From positions 73,886,756 through 73,946,755 of the forward strand of contig CM060731.1 in NCBI GenBank assembly GCA_030704615.1: a stretch of DNA of 60,000 bases. The letters are read 5' to 3'. Shown here piece by piece: positions 1-16,470 of the stretch. The DNA is from Takakia lepidozioides. Taxonomy: Eukaryota; Streptophyta; Takakiopsida; Takakiales; Takakiaceae. Position 1 is the first letter of the stretch. Each line of letters opens with the position of its first letter. The notes under the pieces were generated by a model. The model was given only the letters and a program-made list of their open reading frames with translations, did no database searches and was not told the origin of the DNA. A program made the translations under genes and the position numbers.

Positions 1-438
1 TCATTATAGTACATGTAAATACATTTCGTTCAGGCATTTTGTTAAACACTTGGCGTGCATCCACCACACTCCCACAGTTGTTATACATATTAACAAGGGT
101 GTTGAGTAAAAAGATGCTGGGCTTGAATCCACTTTGGATGATGTGGGTGTGCACCTGCTTTCCTGCTGCTAAGTCTTTGATTTTGATGCATTCCTGCAAG
201 AGACAGACATAAGTATTGGAGTCTGGTGATCTGCCTCCTTGGTCCAAAATGTGCAATGCCCCTTTAAGCTGTCCTGTCTTGGTTAGTGTCCTGACAGTGC
301 CACCAGTACCAGAGGAGTTCTTGTTGTATCCTTCTCTTGCTCCTCCTTCAAAAGCACTGATCATAGTAGAGGTGCACCACTGTGGATCATTCAACCCTGC
401 CATCCTGCACAACTCAAAAGGCTCAGTTACTGACCTTT
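1..438 (-). CDS. PPR protein, PLS type, partial (5' part in window)
   Basis: Read on the minus strand this is open from about 438 to the left edge and encodes a pentatricopeptide repeat protein. The repeats include the typical L/S-motif words LLQECIKIKDLAAGKQVH, LLNTLVNMYNNCGSV, DARQVFNKMPERNVF. Such PPR proteins bind organellar RNA and guide editing, splicing or stability in plastids or mitochondria. The first ATG of the open frame is at 403. The frame opens after an in-frame TAA near 450, close to AG dinucleotides that could be an intron acceptor, so the true start may be in an exon further right. The rest of the protein, including any E/DYW end, lies outside the window. No frame break is visible in the part seen. 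A second, broken PPR piece lies at 58.3-58.6 kb on the same strand. Confidence 0.82.
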
Positions 439-3400
439 ATGCTCAAACTCACATCATACATCACATGGCTAACAGAAATTTCATGACAAAAACCTCTTCA
501 AAATGAGAGCCCTTTACTGCACACTATTTCAGGGCTATTAAGCAACTTAAGTCCTCCTTTCAGAATTGACTGTACCAACTCCATTTGTTTAAGTTGGAAG
601 ATTACATTATCATCAAAACAACACCCGTTGCAAGGAGCTCCAGATTGTTCTTGACCTTCTTTTATGGCAGATATGTCTGCTTTCACCCAGAGCAAGTTCG
701 ACCAACTCCCGATCCAAAGGACATTGCTGCTGCAATTGTATCTGAAGTCTGGAGGTCTTGGACTTCTCTGAGAAAACCACAAGTGGGCAGCGGAGCAACA
801 AACTGATAGCAACAGTATGGACTGCTTTTGATGGTGTTTCCCCACTGAGTAGAAAAAAATCATAATTGATTATTGATCCAATTCAGTCCACAAATTCTCA
901 TCAGGCCAGGTTCAGTCACAGGCCCTCCCTTTTCAATGAAGATACTTATCCAACCTGTTGGCCCACCACTGTGAAGGACACAAGAAGCATTCCTGCCGCA
1001 GTCTTTTGCTTCCTTGACCTGTACATGTGCACTACAAGGACACGAGAACTTCACCAGCATTCGACTGGCTCAGTCTGGCGCAGTCTGTTCTGAGTGCTAC
1101 ACATGGATCTTTAACAGCTCTTCCTCAACCTGGGCCTCATTCTGGGATGCTAGCTTCTCTCTCTCTCCCCCCCTCAGGAAAGTTATTTTTTTTCCCTCTC
1201 TCTCCCTCTCTCTCTCTCTCCCTTCCACAAGGCTACTACAAACAAAGTCTTATGAGTACATCTCTCTCTCTCACTTTGCCAGTTTGGAGCATGGTCTCAC
1301 TTGCTGTGAATGACAGCACATATGTCACCTCTGTGGCAGGCAACGGCAGAGTGGCTGTGCTGAAATTGGCACAAATTTTGACCATCAAATCTGTCCCCGG
1401 CCTCACTTAAAAAACACAACTCGTTATAAGCAACCATGACGTCGGTACTGGCCTGCATAAAGGAGTGAGCTCAAAATAGGCCCACATCTTCGTACTTCTC
1501 GCGGAATTTCCTGGGCTATGTGCTAGCCCTGCATAAATTTCACCTACCCTGGCGGGTATGTACCGAAGCAAGCAATATACACGACTTCACAATGGAAGAA
1601 GATGTAAATATTATACACTGCAGACATTTAAGCAGCTTCTGAAGGAGGTGACGGAAGTAGGACACCCGATTGATACTTTGTAACCCTAAAGTGGACCTCT
1701 TCCACCAAGATAGCGTAGTTCCTTCTGGGATGGGTGGAGGAAAATATGGAGCCCAAGGAACACCATTTAGAAGGAGAAAGAAAGTACACAAAGATTTATC
1801 TATACCTTCAATCTGTTTCCCTCGAGGCTGGGAACGCGGCATAGCCAACACTTGCAAGGGTCCTGGGGCCCGACATGAAAATATGGATATCCACCTCCGC
1901 TCCATAGCCCTGTCGCTTGATCTGCTACCACCGGTCGATCTGCTGCAAGACGCCAGACGCTCCACCCCTTCCCCGCAAGGAGAATACATATCCTTGGGGA
2001 CTTCCACCAACGCGCGCACAAGAGTTGCGCAGCGCGCTGCCATCCCCGGTGCTCGCAGAAAGAAGACGCACCGAGAATCTCTTGTCGGACGAAGCTCTCA
2101 CGGACTCGCACTCATAGCCTTCTATGAAGAATCCGAGGGCAAATCCACCGGACATTGGCAACTTCATGGACGAAAATTCCTTCTCCTTCCACCTCTCAAT
2201 TCTGCAAGTTCTTTCTGAGATGTTGTGGATGCATGCAGATGGGAATCTCTCTTCTGGATCGCCTGCAGAAATTCGCCGAGAGACCAGAGCAGCAGTCCGT
2301 TGCTAGGGTTTGCATTCTTCACTGCATCCACCGGGAAAGGCGCTCCCACCCCGGCCAAAATCCTCGGTCATCGGATAACCCATTATTCATCCATTATAAT
2401 CCGTTAATCATCCATCACACAAGTGGGAATCTCGCCGGCGTTCATCCATATGCTCCGAGAGTTGTTGACGTTCGTCGGAATGTTTCTCGCTGGGGTCCTC
2501 GTACAGTCAAAGCAGAGGAGAGAGGAGAGAGAAAGAAGAGGGGGCTTCGAGAATCGAGGGCCCCGCCGGGGAGTGTGTGGAGGGATGCTGTGGCATTTAA
2601 TTGAGCATTATCATCACGGTTTTTTCCAGATACTGAACATGGGCTACGCTGTATCTTAGGGGAGGATCTTGGTACATGGAAGGGGATTGAGTCTGTAGCG
2701 GGGAGGAGTAGTTTAGTGTTTTCTTGGCCAATTGGGAGGAGCTGCCAATTCTGACTTTTCACGCTGTCTGGTGTGCGGGTTTGTGATCGGGGCGCTGTTG
2801 TGTAAGTAACTTTGTCGGGCTGGCGATTTTGAAGAGCAAACTGTCTGGAAGCCTTCATCTGGAGGCTTCGGAGTGGATTTCCAGACAGGTTGTTGACTAT
2901 GCTGAGAAGATGTGCAGTAGTAGATAATCTGTCGACCATATCCAATTTTATTTGGAGGAGCGGGCCATCATCAAGAACCGTGGATTTTGGCTGCTTTTTC
3001 TCTGAAGTCGAGTTATTTTACAGGGCGCACGGTTTCAATTTTGACGCCGCAGCTGTTGTGGGCACCTTGGACGGCTCAGCAGGGATGTGACACTGTGTTT
3101 AGGTCAGTAGTTGGCCTTGGGCCACTTCCTTTATGAATGTGTGTAGGGAGGGGTTAGTGTGGAACTTCAAGATTTGGTTTGAGCCACAGCTGGTGGGATA
3201 TAGCATCTGGTGCCTTGTCCCAAACCCAACGTTGTTTGTGTCTTCTTGAGGAACCCCACGTTGGGCAATCCTCCTCTAGTTCCAGGCTTGCAGCTTCCTT
3301 TTTGGAAGAATTCTATGGAAATCTCTACACGCAGGCTCCAATCCTTTTCCGGTGTGAGAGGTCTATGAGACGTCCACGTTTCTTCCCTTTGAGCAGTGGG

Positions 3401-4069
3401 TCATGCCCGACGGGTATACCCTACCGCAAAGATCATCCATACCGTGATATACTAACAACTTCAAGCAGGTTTCGGTAAGTTATGAAGAGTCCTGAGCAGA
3501 CACGCTCACAGTCCTCTCTTAATGCATTTGGAGCTCATCGGTAAAAATTCTTCACGTAAGCTGAATTTAGGTTTTCTCAGAGCGTAATCATTCGCATTGC
3601 AGGTGCTTTACCACATGCTCGGAACTGCTGGAAAGGAAAATTTGTTTTGTACATAATGCGACAACGATGGCACACTCCAACTATGTGACACATGAACATG
3701 ATGCACTCGGTTGCGGCCAACTTAATCACCTCCCAATCTGTTTCCAGTGATTCTCCCATTCAGGGTTGTCCTATTCCCAGGGGAGCTTGATTTGCCGTTG
3801 CAAGTCACTGTACTGTATAACATTGCCTTCCACTCTGATCAGAGAAGTTGCATCAGCAATTCAAGTCTAGCAAGTAGAAAATTCGTCGACAAGAACCAAG
3901 GATCGCTGTGCAATGTGTAGTTAGCCGCAACAGGGTAGGGAGCTCTGGATACTTAGGAGAGATATAAAGCTCTAGGCAGGTTTTGCTTGGAATAGTACCT
4001 TTTTCCTAGGCAGCGTGGTTGTATTTAAAAATAAGGAATCAGGAAAGGTGTAGGTTAGAACAGGTCAGC
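439..4069. other. Stretch without a confident gene, with possible 5' leader exons
   Basis: No open frame here matches a family I know. 1140-1275 holds CT microsatellite runs followed by a CAAGGCTAC..AGTCTTATGAGTAC motif that recurs in the intron at 5.2-5.5 kb. 1950-2600 is clearly more GC- and CpG-rich than its surroundings, which would suit a promoter or first exon. On the minus strand a donor-like AAG|GTATAG lies near 1803 and a pyrimidine-rich acceptor near 1736, but I could not join them in one frame. A donor-like TTTCG|GTAAGT at 3474 may end a 5' untranslated exon of the 4070-6438 gene. Confidence 0.4.
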
Positions 4070-6438
4070 ATGGCACAATCTGTGGGAGCAGCCTACTGGT
4101 GGCAAGCTAGCCTTCAGCAAAAGTTAGCTTGTCAAGTGACTCGCTCAAAAATGCACATGTTTTCCAGCATCACGGTCCCTTCCTTCTTCCCACGAACAGC
4201 ATGGGAAGATCTCATGGTGCCTCGATTCCCTTTTGAGACAACAAACCCTGAGAGTCCGAAGCTATCTGTGGCATATCCGTCAATCATTTGCTTCAGAGAT
4301 GATGATCTACCTTTTCCAGAGCATCTGGTGGAGAGTGACCTGAGTGTGCGTACTAATCTGGAGATCAGATATAGCCCATGGGCGGTTCAAATGATGAATG
4401 GATTTGGAAAGAAGGAGACAAGCCAAATGAAGGAAAGCACAGGTGGGCAGTGACTTTTTTAAGCGTGCTTAGCTCTCCCTCGCAGAAGATTGGTATGGAT
4501 AGTAACTCTGAAATTCCTGCCTATGATGACCTTAAGTTGTGCTGCTTGTAGAATCTGGACCCAAGCAAGTCCGTTGCGGAATGGTGTGGAAAAAACGGAG
4601 GATTGTCAGTACCTGGATTTAGAGTAGGTATTTTTTGTCTCTGCTTCAATGTCCGATTTAATTTGTCCTGTTGGGGATGAATTCTTCTATCAGACTTCTC
4701 ATTTGGTTATGTATTGCATGGAGCAACTGGCTTTATGTATTTACTATTGGAAAGAACTCTCTGCAGGGGGGCCTCCAGGAAATGGAAACGGGGGAGATGG
4801 TGAAGGAGGTGATGGAGGTGGTGGAGGGGACGATGATGATGAGGGGCATATTTTTCTACTTCCGGTGCTGACCCTAGCGTTTGCGGCATTTCATTTGGGC
4901 TACTGTATCGCTATCTGGGTGAAGGATGACAGTTTGGACTTCGATTTTTTTCGCACAGGTCTTGGTCTGTTCTGTCTCCTAGCAGTGGCAGCAATGCGCC
5001 TCAATGCGTGAGTCTCTCTCTCTCCCTCTCTCTCTGTGCAACCAGGCTGTCGAGTTTGCATGCGGACAAGTGTCTCTGTGAGTGCCTTAATGGCAGTTGC
5101 AGGAAAATAAGTTGATACCGGCAGCTGAGCTGCAGGGATAAGATAAACTCTGGTGGGTGCAAACCCCACAAAAGGCTCTGGGCTCCCTTGGGGTGAATGG
5201 CCGCAAGGCTAATGGAAAAACAACGTTTGCAGGGAATCGTGTGAGTACATTCTTTCTTTCTCTCTCTCTCTCTCTCTCTCTGCCTGAACTTGTTCCGCTC
5301 ATACTGGGCGCGGGGTCAATGGCCACAAGGCTATGCCAAACGACGTCTTATGAGTACATTCTCTCTCTGCCTGAACTAATTGTCTATATCAATGTAAGTC
5401 ACACTACTGAAGTGAGCCATCCAAACTGGGCACAGGGTCTATGGCCACAAGGCTATGGCAAACAAAGTCTTAGGAGTACATTCTCGATTCCTGATGTGTG
5501 GTTTGCCTGAAGACAATGTCCATTCTCTGACACAATGTGCGGGGTATTGTCATTAGAGAGTGTCCCTCTTCAGGACCATCAAGATTTTAGTTGCTGCACC
5601 TCTGTTCACCAACTTTTAAAATCTCAATGCTGAGCCTAAGCCCTAGCCTGTTGGGGTCTAACTCACCCATAGCAGATTGATGCTTGTGTGAAGGGCTTTC
5701 TTGAGGAAATCCGGAAAGCCTGAACAAGTTGTTTATATTACAGTAGTCCCATTGCTGTGAGTATCAGTGCAGTATATCTCTGTCCCCTGGGCTTGCCATG
5801 GATGTAATAAATTTCTTCCTCTTCTTATCCTTATGCTTTTCTCTCCAAACCCAATTGGGGTCTGTGGCAATCAGGTATGCAAGGCTAAGGAGGAGGTCTT
5901 CTTTTTCAAGCATCATGTCTTCAAAAGTGGTCAATTTAATGCTTTGTTAATGTTCTGGGTGATTCAGCCGGACTGGCATTGATGCATACATTTTAGGGCT
6001 TGGAGCATCTGTTGGTGTCATGGTGTGGACAGGTATGCACATATCCTGGCATTGCACTTTCTATTTCCAATTATTACAAGCAAGACATTGTTGACTGTGG
6101 GAGGGCTACAACATGGTCATAATAGGTAAGGTTGCACTCATCTGTGCGTTTCTCATCTCATTTAATTTTTTCAGTCTATATTGCCAAGCTTGTGGATTCA
6201 CATGGAATGATTTGGTGGATGAGGCCAGGGCTAGAAGTAAAATACCTGTATCCTTTCCCACCCCCCGAATTGCCATCCTTCTCCCTCTCTTCTGTTTCTT
6301 GTCCTCATAAATTTACTTCCCTCGGTGGCAGGGGAACGGTGTCTCGTGAAGAGAGAAGGCAGCCCAGCAGGCATCGTGGCTCTCTTTGCAGCATCCATGG
6401 CTGTCATGTTCACGGCAGCATTGTACCACACATTCTGA
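4070..6438 (+). CDS. Six-exon gene for an unknown, probably plastid, membrane protein
   Basis: I assembled six exons whose phases all agree: 4070-4442, 4552-4608, 4767-4958, 5997-6032, 6175-6236 and 6352-6438, giving 268 residues. The first exon (about 124 residues) starts with a Ser/Gln/basic stretch resembling a transit peptide. Exon 3 opens with a Gly/Asp linker (PPGNGNGGDGEGGDGGGG, then DDDD) followed by the hydrophobic segment VLTLAFAAFHLGYCIAIWV. Exon 4 adds LGASVGVMVW and exon 6 ends in SPAGIVALFAASMAVMFTAALYHTF before the stop, giving about three membrane helices. Junctions are CAG|GTGGGC, TCA|GTACCT, CAG|GTCTTG, CAG|GTATGC and GAA|GTAAAA. The least certain is the last acceptor: GAAG at 6351 keeps phase, while a better-looking GGCAG at 6331 does not. 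An in-frame ATG also exists at 4019. I do not recognise the family; plastid envelope or thylakoid location is inference. Confidence 0.68.
5012..5490 (+). repeat. CT microsatellites with a repeated AAGGCTATG..GAGTACATTCTC unit
   Basis: Inside the third intron of the membrane-protein gene, CT/TC runs (about 5012-5032 and 5256-5282) alternate with a unit built on GGCCACAAGGCTATG, then AAACAAAGTCTTA and GAGTACATTCTC. Copies lie at about 5178-5252, 5305-5375 and 5427-5485. A further copy is at 1225-1272, also beside a CT run. This is a microsatellite-associated dispersed repeat. Confidence 0.75.
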
Positions 6439-7230
6439 ATTTCTTATCACTTGAAAACCCCAAGGGCGTTTGAGCACCAAAGTGATTCCCCCAAGATTCG
6501 TAGTGCTGGATTTAACATCATGCTTTTTACTATGATGTAACATCAGATCTTGAATGAACCTGATTGCATAGGTTGTGTGAAAGACATGGCCAAATTCGAG
6601 GAGAGTTTCATATGCTGGTGGGTTCAATCCCCACAACCATCTCCAGGAGGTTGGGATTGTGGATGGAGTATTCTCTCATGGGTAATGCCATAGCCCAGGA
6701 AGCTGTCCATGGGTTCACCTTTTTCGGACGAAATGTGAAAGAAGTGCAGCTACCAGGGCAGCAGGACTTAGGAAAAACATCGAGTCTAGAAGGACTTCAA
6801 CTTTTGCATCTGCATTATGTCACAGCAGATAGCTTGGAGGTGTTATATCTGGGCAAATCACTGGGCACTGGTTGGCATTAGAAGCTGCTGGGACCCCAAT
6901 AGTTGATGGGTGGGCAACATATGAGAGTCTAGTCGAGTGCTCTACAGTTCAGCTGGTTACTAGTCTGATTCTGCTATGTACATATCAGAACATGGCTGGG
7001 TAGCGGAGTAAAATTTCTGAACTCCTGAAGATCTGATAGAAAGATGAAAGGATCCTTGATGTGGGGACGGCATTTCATTTTATCAATTGTTGTCCATCTG
7101 TCAGATCATGATGGGTGGCGGACACTAATTTCTGCATTCCTGAGCCATGAGAGGGGGTAGAAACATGAAAGGATCCTTGACATTGGAACTGCTAAAAGCT
7201 TCATGTATATCAATTGTTGTGCATGGGCTG
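6439..7230. other. 3' flank of the membrane-protein gene; no gene seen
   Basis: No convincing reading frame. A tRNA B-box-like word, GGTGGGTTCAATCCCCAC, lies at about 6618-6635. I see no clear A box upstream, so a SINE fragment is possible but not shown. The rest is probably 3' untranslated or intergenic sequence. Confidence 0.5.
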
Positions 7231-7239
7231 CATTCTGTG

Positions 7240-7605
7240 GTAGATTCCAGTGTCGTACTGGTATGTGCCAGTTGGCGGGGGTACATACAAGGGTATAGGT
7301 AAGGGTATAGGTAAGGGTATGCCAGAACCAACCCGGCTCTAATGTCATGCAACCTATACCCCGGCTGTGTGTAGAACTTAGGGTTTAGGGTTCCAAACAT
7401 ACCCAACTGATACCATACCGGTCAGAGTAGCTGGTGGAGCAATACTGCAATTGTGAACAGTACTGGGGGGTTTTTTTTTTTTTCAGATGGGAGGGGTAGC
7501 GATTGCGAACAGTACTGGAGGGGTAGCACTCATGGCATAAATTGGTCAGCGTACAAGGTATAATGTACAGGTATGATGTCTGTTGGGTATACCATACCAT
7601 TGTAC
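7240..7605 (-). repeat. Dispersed repeat, inverted copy of 16160-16470
   Basis: The reverse complement of 16160-16470 matches this stretch over about 350 bp. Shared words include GGAACCCTAAACCCTAAG, CAACCTATACCCCGG, CCAACCCGGCT and AGTAGCTGG.GGAGCAATACT. This copy carries extra GGGTATAGGTAA repeats (about 7290-7320) and a T12 run near 7472. The TTTAGGG words inside are part of the repeat, not a telomere. No terminal repeats or coding sequence were found. Confidence 0.8.
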
Positions 7606-9470
7606 ATGCTGCCCCAATATGTCATTTGAGTTTTTGCCATAGGACCGGGTTATCTCAAAATTGGAAATACCAGTATCCCTCCCTGTAACCTACCCTGGCC
7701 AGTCGTAATCTACACTGGGCCCTACCAGTTGGACGTTGGACCTACCAGGACCACTATGGTATGTCAAATGGACATACCAGTACAACACTGGTAGATTCCA
7801 CTACGGAGGCCTGTGGGGTTGGATGCAAATTCCTGCAGTGTTTGATAGATTGTACATGCTACCTACCTTTTGTTCCTGATCAGTGGAGGCTGGCCACACT
7901 TGTGATAAACTGAAAAAGAGTATTCCGGACTATGGACCTGCAGAGGATATTACAAGAGCCTCAAGTAAGTTAGGTGAGCTACTTCCCTCATTACCATGTG
8001 TTTTCTGGAGTTCCCTGGGTAAAGTCTCTGCCTGCTGATCTCAAATCCTGAAACCCCATTACGTTAACTAAGATCAGTAGCTGACTAGTGCAGTTGATTA
8101 AAAAAATGAGGCTCCCTCTCACCTAGAACAGAATTCGCCTATGTACTATGGAAAGGTGTCCACTTCCTGCTGGAAGGCAGTAGCCCTTGGGGGTCAAGAG
8201 ACACCATAATTTACACTTCCTTGGGGAGGCCTCATACATATATATGTACATGTATGTACTATGGAAACTGACTAACATCTGGAATTAGACATGCATATTC
8301 TACCCGGACAGTTCTAGAGTAAAGAATAGGCGAGCCAAAATTTTCGAATGGGCAGAGATCCGGGCAGAAAGTTCCATCGAGGCGGCAGTACTCGGCCTGC
8401 CCAAAATGAAACAAGCTGGACCCTGACACCAATTTATTAATGTAATATTTGTGCAATGATGCTCTTATTAATAATATTTGTACATGATTAATGAAATAAT
8501 TAAATTCCTTAAAACACTGCATGTTCCCAAAAGTTTCATGGGAACAAAACCAAGGTATAAGAGTATGGCCTAAATAATATTTCAAATGATGATGATGGCT
8601 CAACGGCCCATGGATTGCCTATCCCCACTAACAATAATAATAATAGTAATATTAAAGAAAATAAAAATGGTTGTTTTAATTTTAATAGATAAATAGATAT
8701 ATGAACGTAATTTTAAAAATAAATAAATAATGACATTTATCTATTTAAATGTGACATTTTTTTTTAAATAAAATAAAATATTTCTAATTAATCTCATTTT
8801 TCTATATATGTCATCCATTAATTAGGACCTGGATCCGAACCCGTGACCCCGTTAATTTTTTCCAGCAACTATCTGGACCCGGACCGGACTCCGTGTTCTA
8901 AAACCCGTACCGGAACCCCAACCCGGATTTTCCAAATTTCAAAACCCCGAACCAAACCCGGACTGGGCTCCAAAAAAAAATACCGGGCGGCGGGTTCCTT
9001 AAAAAGGCACAACACGCACAACACTGTTCCCAACCTGCGCATCGCAAAAAACAGGGCAGATGATTTGAACACTCTCTTTATGCCATGTAAGATGCTACCT
9101 ATCAATGTCTACGCACTATGGAATGGTCGGGGTAGATGACACCCGAACTGTTCCATCGCGTAAATCACCCCAAGCAAAAACCCGAGAGGTGAAATGAGTA
9201 ATTAAGATAGCCTATCCAAAAAGCTCCACAAACCGCCACCTATAGATCTCCTTATAGATATCTACGTACTGTGGAATAATCCTGTACATTTCTTAAACCA
9301 ATGAAGACTTGAAACGTGGCAAACTGAGATTCGACAGTGCTTTTTTCTTTTGTCTTTTTTTATTTCCCCCAAGGAAACGCCAGCCCCAGCACTGCAATTG
9401 GACCTTCAAGTTGAGGAAGAAAAGTGAACCCCCTTTTCTGAGCCATGGAGGCATTACAAGGGCAGAGCCC
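7606..9470. other. AT-rich intergenic sequence with low-complexity blocks
   Basis: No gene found. 8620-8820 is very AT-rich (AATAAT, AAATAAATAAAT runs). 8825-8975 is a degenerate ACCCGGA/CCGAACC low-complexity block whose open frames are composition artefacts. Confidence 0.55.
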
Positions 9471-9474
9471 CAGC

Positions 9475-9570
9475 TTGAAGAAGAGACAGAAGACAGGGGT
9501 TTGAACCCCAAACCCAAAGGCCAATACGGGAGTCGCTTACCACCGGGCCACAGCCCTGAGGAGCGCTTTT
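9475..9570 (-). mobile_element. tRNA-derived SINE head
   Basis: On the minus strand a pol III A-box-like GTGGCCCGGTGGTAAGCG (about 9531-9552) is followed about 30 bp later by a B box, GGGGTTCAAACCCC (about 9496-9510). Spacing and words fit the 5' tRNA-related part of a plant SINE. It does not fold as a full tRNA. Confidence 0.55.
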
Positions 9571-9923
9571 CTCTTTTTATTAATTTTTTTAAAGGCGTTT
9601 TGTTTTTTTTAAAGGGGGCATTTTCTATTTTCAAACTGACAAGAAATTGTTCATTGGAGCAATCTCATATTGGAAAATTGTTGATCGATCCAACAGATGC
9701 AAAGTAGAAACTTCATCTAACGGATCAGAAACGTAATGGTGAAGGCACTGATCGATCCAGCAGATACTACTGATCACGGTTCCAGTGTCCGTAAGGTTAC
9801 TGCAAAATTGATTCTTACGTTTTGCAGAAGATCACAGATCGTCAGACTGGAGAGCGGCCGGTTCTTTGCGGTTGCGTGCAGATGATGTGCTCAAGAGAGA
9901 GAGATAAATAGAGGGAGGGCCGA

Positions 9924-14357
<4,434 letters not shown>

Positions 14358-14539
14358 GTAAGTTGGATGCATGCAGGCTCCAGTTTCCTATCTCTTCAAC
14401 TCTATCTGCAACGGGAGGACACGAATGACACTACCTCACATCGGGACACTACCACCGTCATTCGGGGTTCGCTCTTCATCAAATGCACCCATGACATGAT
14501 TTCACCGTTGAAACAAATATATATATATGTGTTCAAATA

Positions 14540-14700
14540 GTTTAGGGTGGAGCGGGTAGCCCAGTTGGATTGTGCACACTGTGTGACCCTAGTGGGTTGA
14601 GCCCTATGCCTCATGGCTTATATATGAAAAGGGGCTAGTTGTAGGCCCCCTGAATTGAGAGCTGTTGCTCAGGTCTCCTTTCTAAATTAAGAAATTACAA
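14540..14700 (+). mobile_element. tRNA-derived SINE
   Basis: The A-box-like GGTAGCCCAGTTGG (about 14555-14568) and B-box-like GTGGGTTGAGCCC (about 14591-14603) sit at tRNA-like spacing. A short non-tRNA body follows. The sequence differs from the SINE head at 9475, so it is a separate family or lineage. Confidence 0.55.
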
Positions 14701-14854
14701 AAGTTGTGTTATGTAATGCCCTGCTGTATGTATGCAAATATTTTGGATGGTAAAATACCATTATATATATTTAATCTAGGAAATTCAACTTACGTGAGCG
14801 CAGCAAGGTTTGAACCCACAAGCGGACAATTAACAAATGAAACCCTTATTTGCC

Positions 14855-14990
14855 GGTGGGAAGAGGGCATGCCGAAGTGGAGGGGTGGGTGGAAAGGCCA
14901 CATACAAGTTAGTAGAAGGAAAAAGGGGGGTTTGGTGGGTGGGCAGGTGGGTTAGGTGGAGGGACAGCTCGAAAGAGCTGTTTGATTTAT
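14855..14990 (+). repeat. GC-rich block duplicated at 25005-25135
   Basis: The word series GGGAAGAGGGCATGCCGA, GTGGAGGGGTGGGTGGAAAG, GGCCACATACAAGTTAG and GAAGGAAAAAGGGGGG recurs in order at about 25005-25135. In the second place it sits directly after sequence that matches 11.98 kb of the GH1 locus. Confidence 0.8.
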
Positions 14991-15069
14991 GGAGACTCCG
15001 CCGCCTCTCGCCTCCCAAAGGTTATGTAACAAGCTCCGGCTCTTTACTGCTCATCCATAGTAGTAACTA

Positions 15070-16000
15070 AAGTGGGGTCTGTCCAGTATTGGACTGGTAT
15101 ACCGATAGGAAACTGGTATGAAGTACCGGACCAAGTCTGGTATCACCTCAGGCCACTACCTAGCATATACCCGTATTGGCCTGATATCTGCTGGTTGAAA
15201 ATCTGGTACCTGATACCAGTACCAAATCCATTTTTGTGAGGAAAACCTAGGTATCAATATCGAGGGCGCAATATGCACTATGCACGATATGGATGAAGCT
15301 TTCAATAAGCAAAATAGAAATCAGGTCTTGGGGGTGTGATATGTGATTGTACCATTGAGCCTTCAAATTCAATGAGAAGCATGCTTTGTACACATTTATA
15401 TGAGAAGTGGGCCTTTCAATATTACCATATCGTGAATTTGTTTGATATTAGACCAATATTGATAATACCCTCGTATCGGTTGCTAAATATTACTGCTATT
15501 GATACCCGTAAAACACCACACCAATCATGTATTATTGATACCACCATGGTATCCAAATCTCAGATTTTTGCCAATACCAATACCTCCTTGGTATCACAAT
15601 TGGCCAGAGGGCTATATACCAATACCAGCCTGGTGTGTTGAAAATACGATACCAGTCCAACAGTGGTTCTGTCCAGTCACTGCCCAAAACAAACAAGTCC
15701 ATAGGTATACTAACTAATAGAGGAAATAGAAATGAGTGAATATAGTGATAGATTTTTTTTTTCCTTAAAAGGGAAACACCTCCCAGCGATAGCTCACAAT
15801 TAGGCCCCTTAATTATAGTGAGAGGAGAAAATAACCTCTTCCAGCCCAAGGGGAGGGGGAGAAGAGCATACCAGTGTTAGACTGGTATATAGGTGAAAGA
15901 TTGGTATTATATACTAGTATATGCACTGGTATTAGATACCAGACCAATCTGGTATCATGTGGGAAAATACTTGGTCATATACCATATCATGCTGGTATCA
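15070..16000. repeat. Field of palindromic TACCAG/CTGGTA repeats, left part
   Basis: Short words ATACCAGACCA, GTCTGGTATC, AGTATTGGACTGGTAT and TACCAGTCCAACA occur again and again on both strands (about 15085-15235, 15575-15665, 15870-16015). Many pair as imperfect palindromes such as GATACCAGACC..TCTGGTATC. No reading frame or terminal structure is seen. Confidence 0.7.
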
Positions 16001-16159
16001 GCTTTTTCATACCAGCCACAATAACAGTAAACAAATTGCAATCACCCGTGCCCATGCAGACTAATTTGTACTGCTCATAAATTAGTGAGGGTCTTTGTAT
16101 TGTAATGCTGGATTGTAATAAAAGGGAGAAACGTTGGATGCCATGACAAACCTTAGAAA

Positions 16160-16470
16160 TCCTGCATATTGTACCTTGTATGCCATACCTTGTACGATGA
16201 CCATTGTACGCCATAACTGCTACCCCTCCTATCTCCAAACACTGTCCCCTAAGTATTGTTCGCTATTGTTGGCAATCAGAGTATTGCTCCGCCAGCTACT
16301 GTGACTCGTATGGTATCAGTGTGGGTATGTTTGGAACCCTAAACCCTAAGTTCTACATACACCCGGGGTATAGGTTGCATGACATACCAGCCGGGTTGGT
16401 TCTAGCATGTCCTTACCCATACCCTTGCACATACCCCCGCCGACTGGCACAAACCAGTACAACACTGGTG
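16160..16470 (+). repeat. Dispersed repeat, inverted partner of 7240-7605
   Basis: Matches the reverse complement of 7240-7605, including GGAACCCTAAACCCTAAG, ACCCGGGGTATAGGTTGCAT and GCCGGGTTGGTTCTAG. It lies inside the TACCAG palindrome field, and its inner edge ends in the same CCAGTACAACACTGGT word. Confidence 0.8.

Noticed and set aside
1027-1410. 127-residue open frame with Ser/Leu-rich middle
   Set aside because: The middle is a translated CT microsatellite and there is no motif or splice support.
7376-7392. Telomere repeat TTTAGGG
   Set aside because: Only two units, and the same words occur in the inverted partner at 16.3 kb, so they belong to the dispersed repeat.
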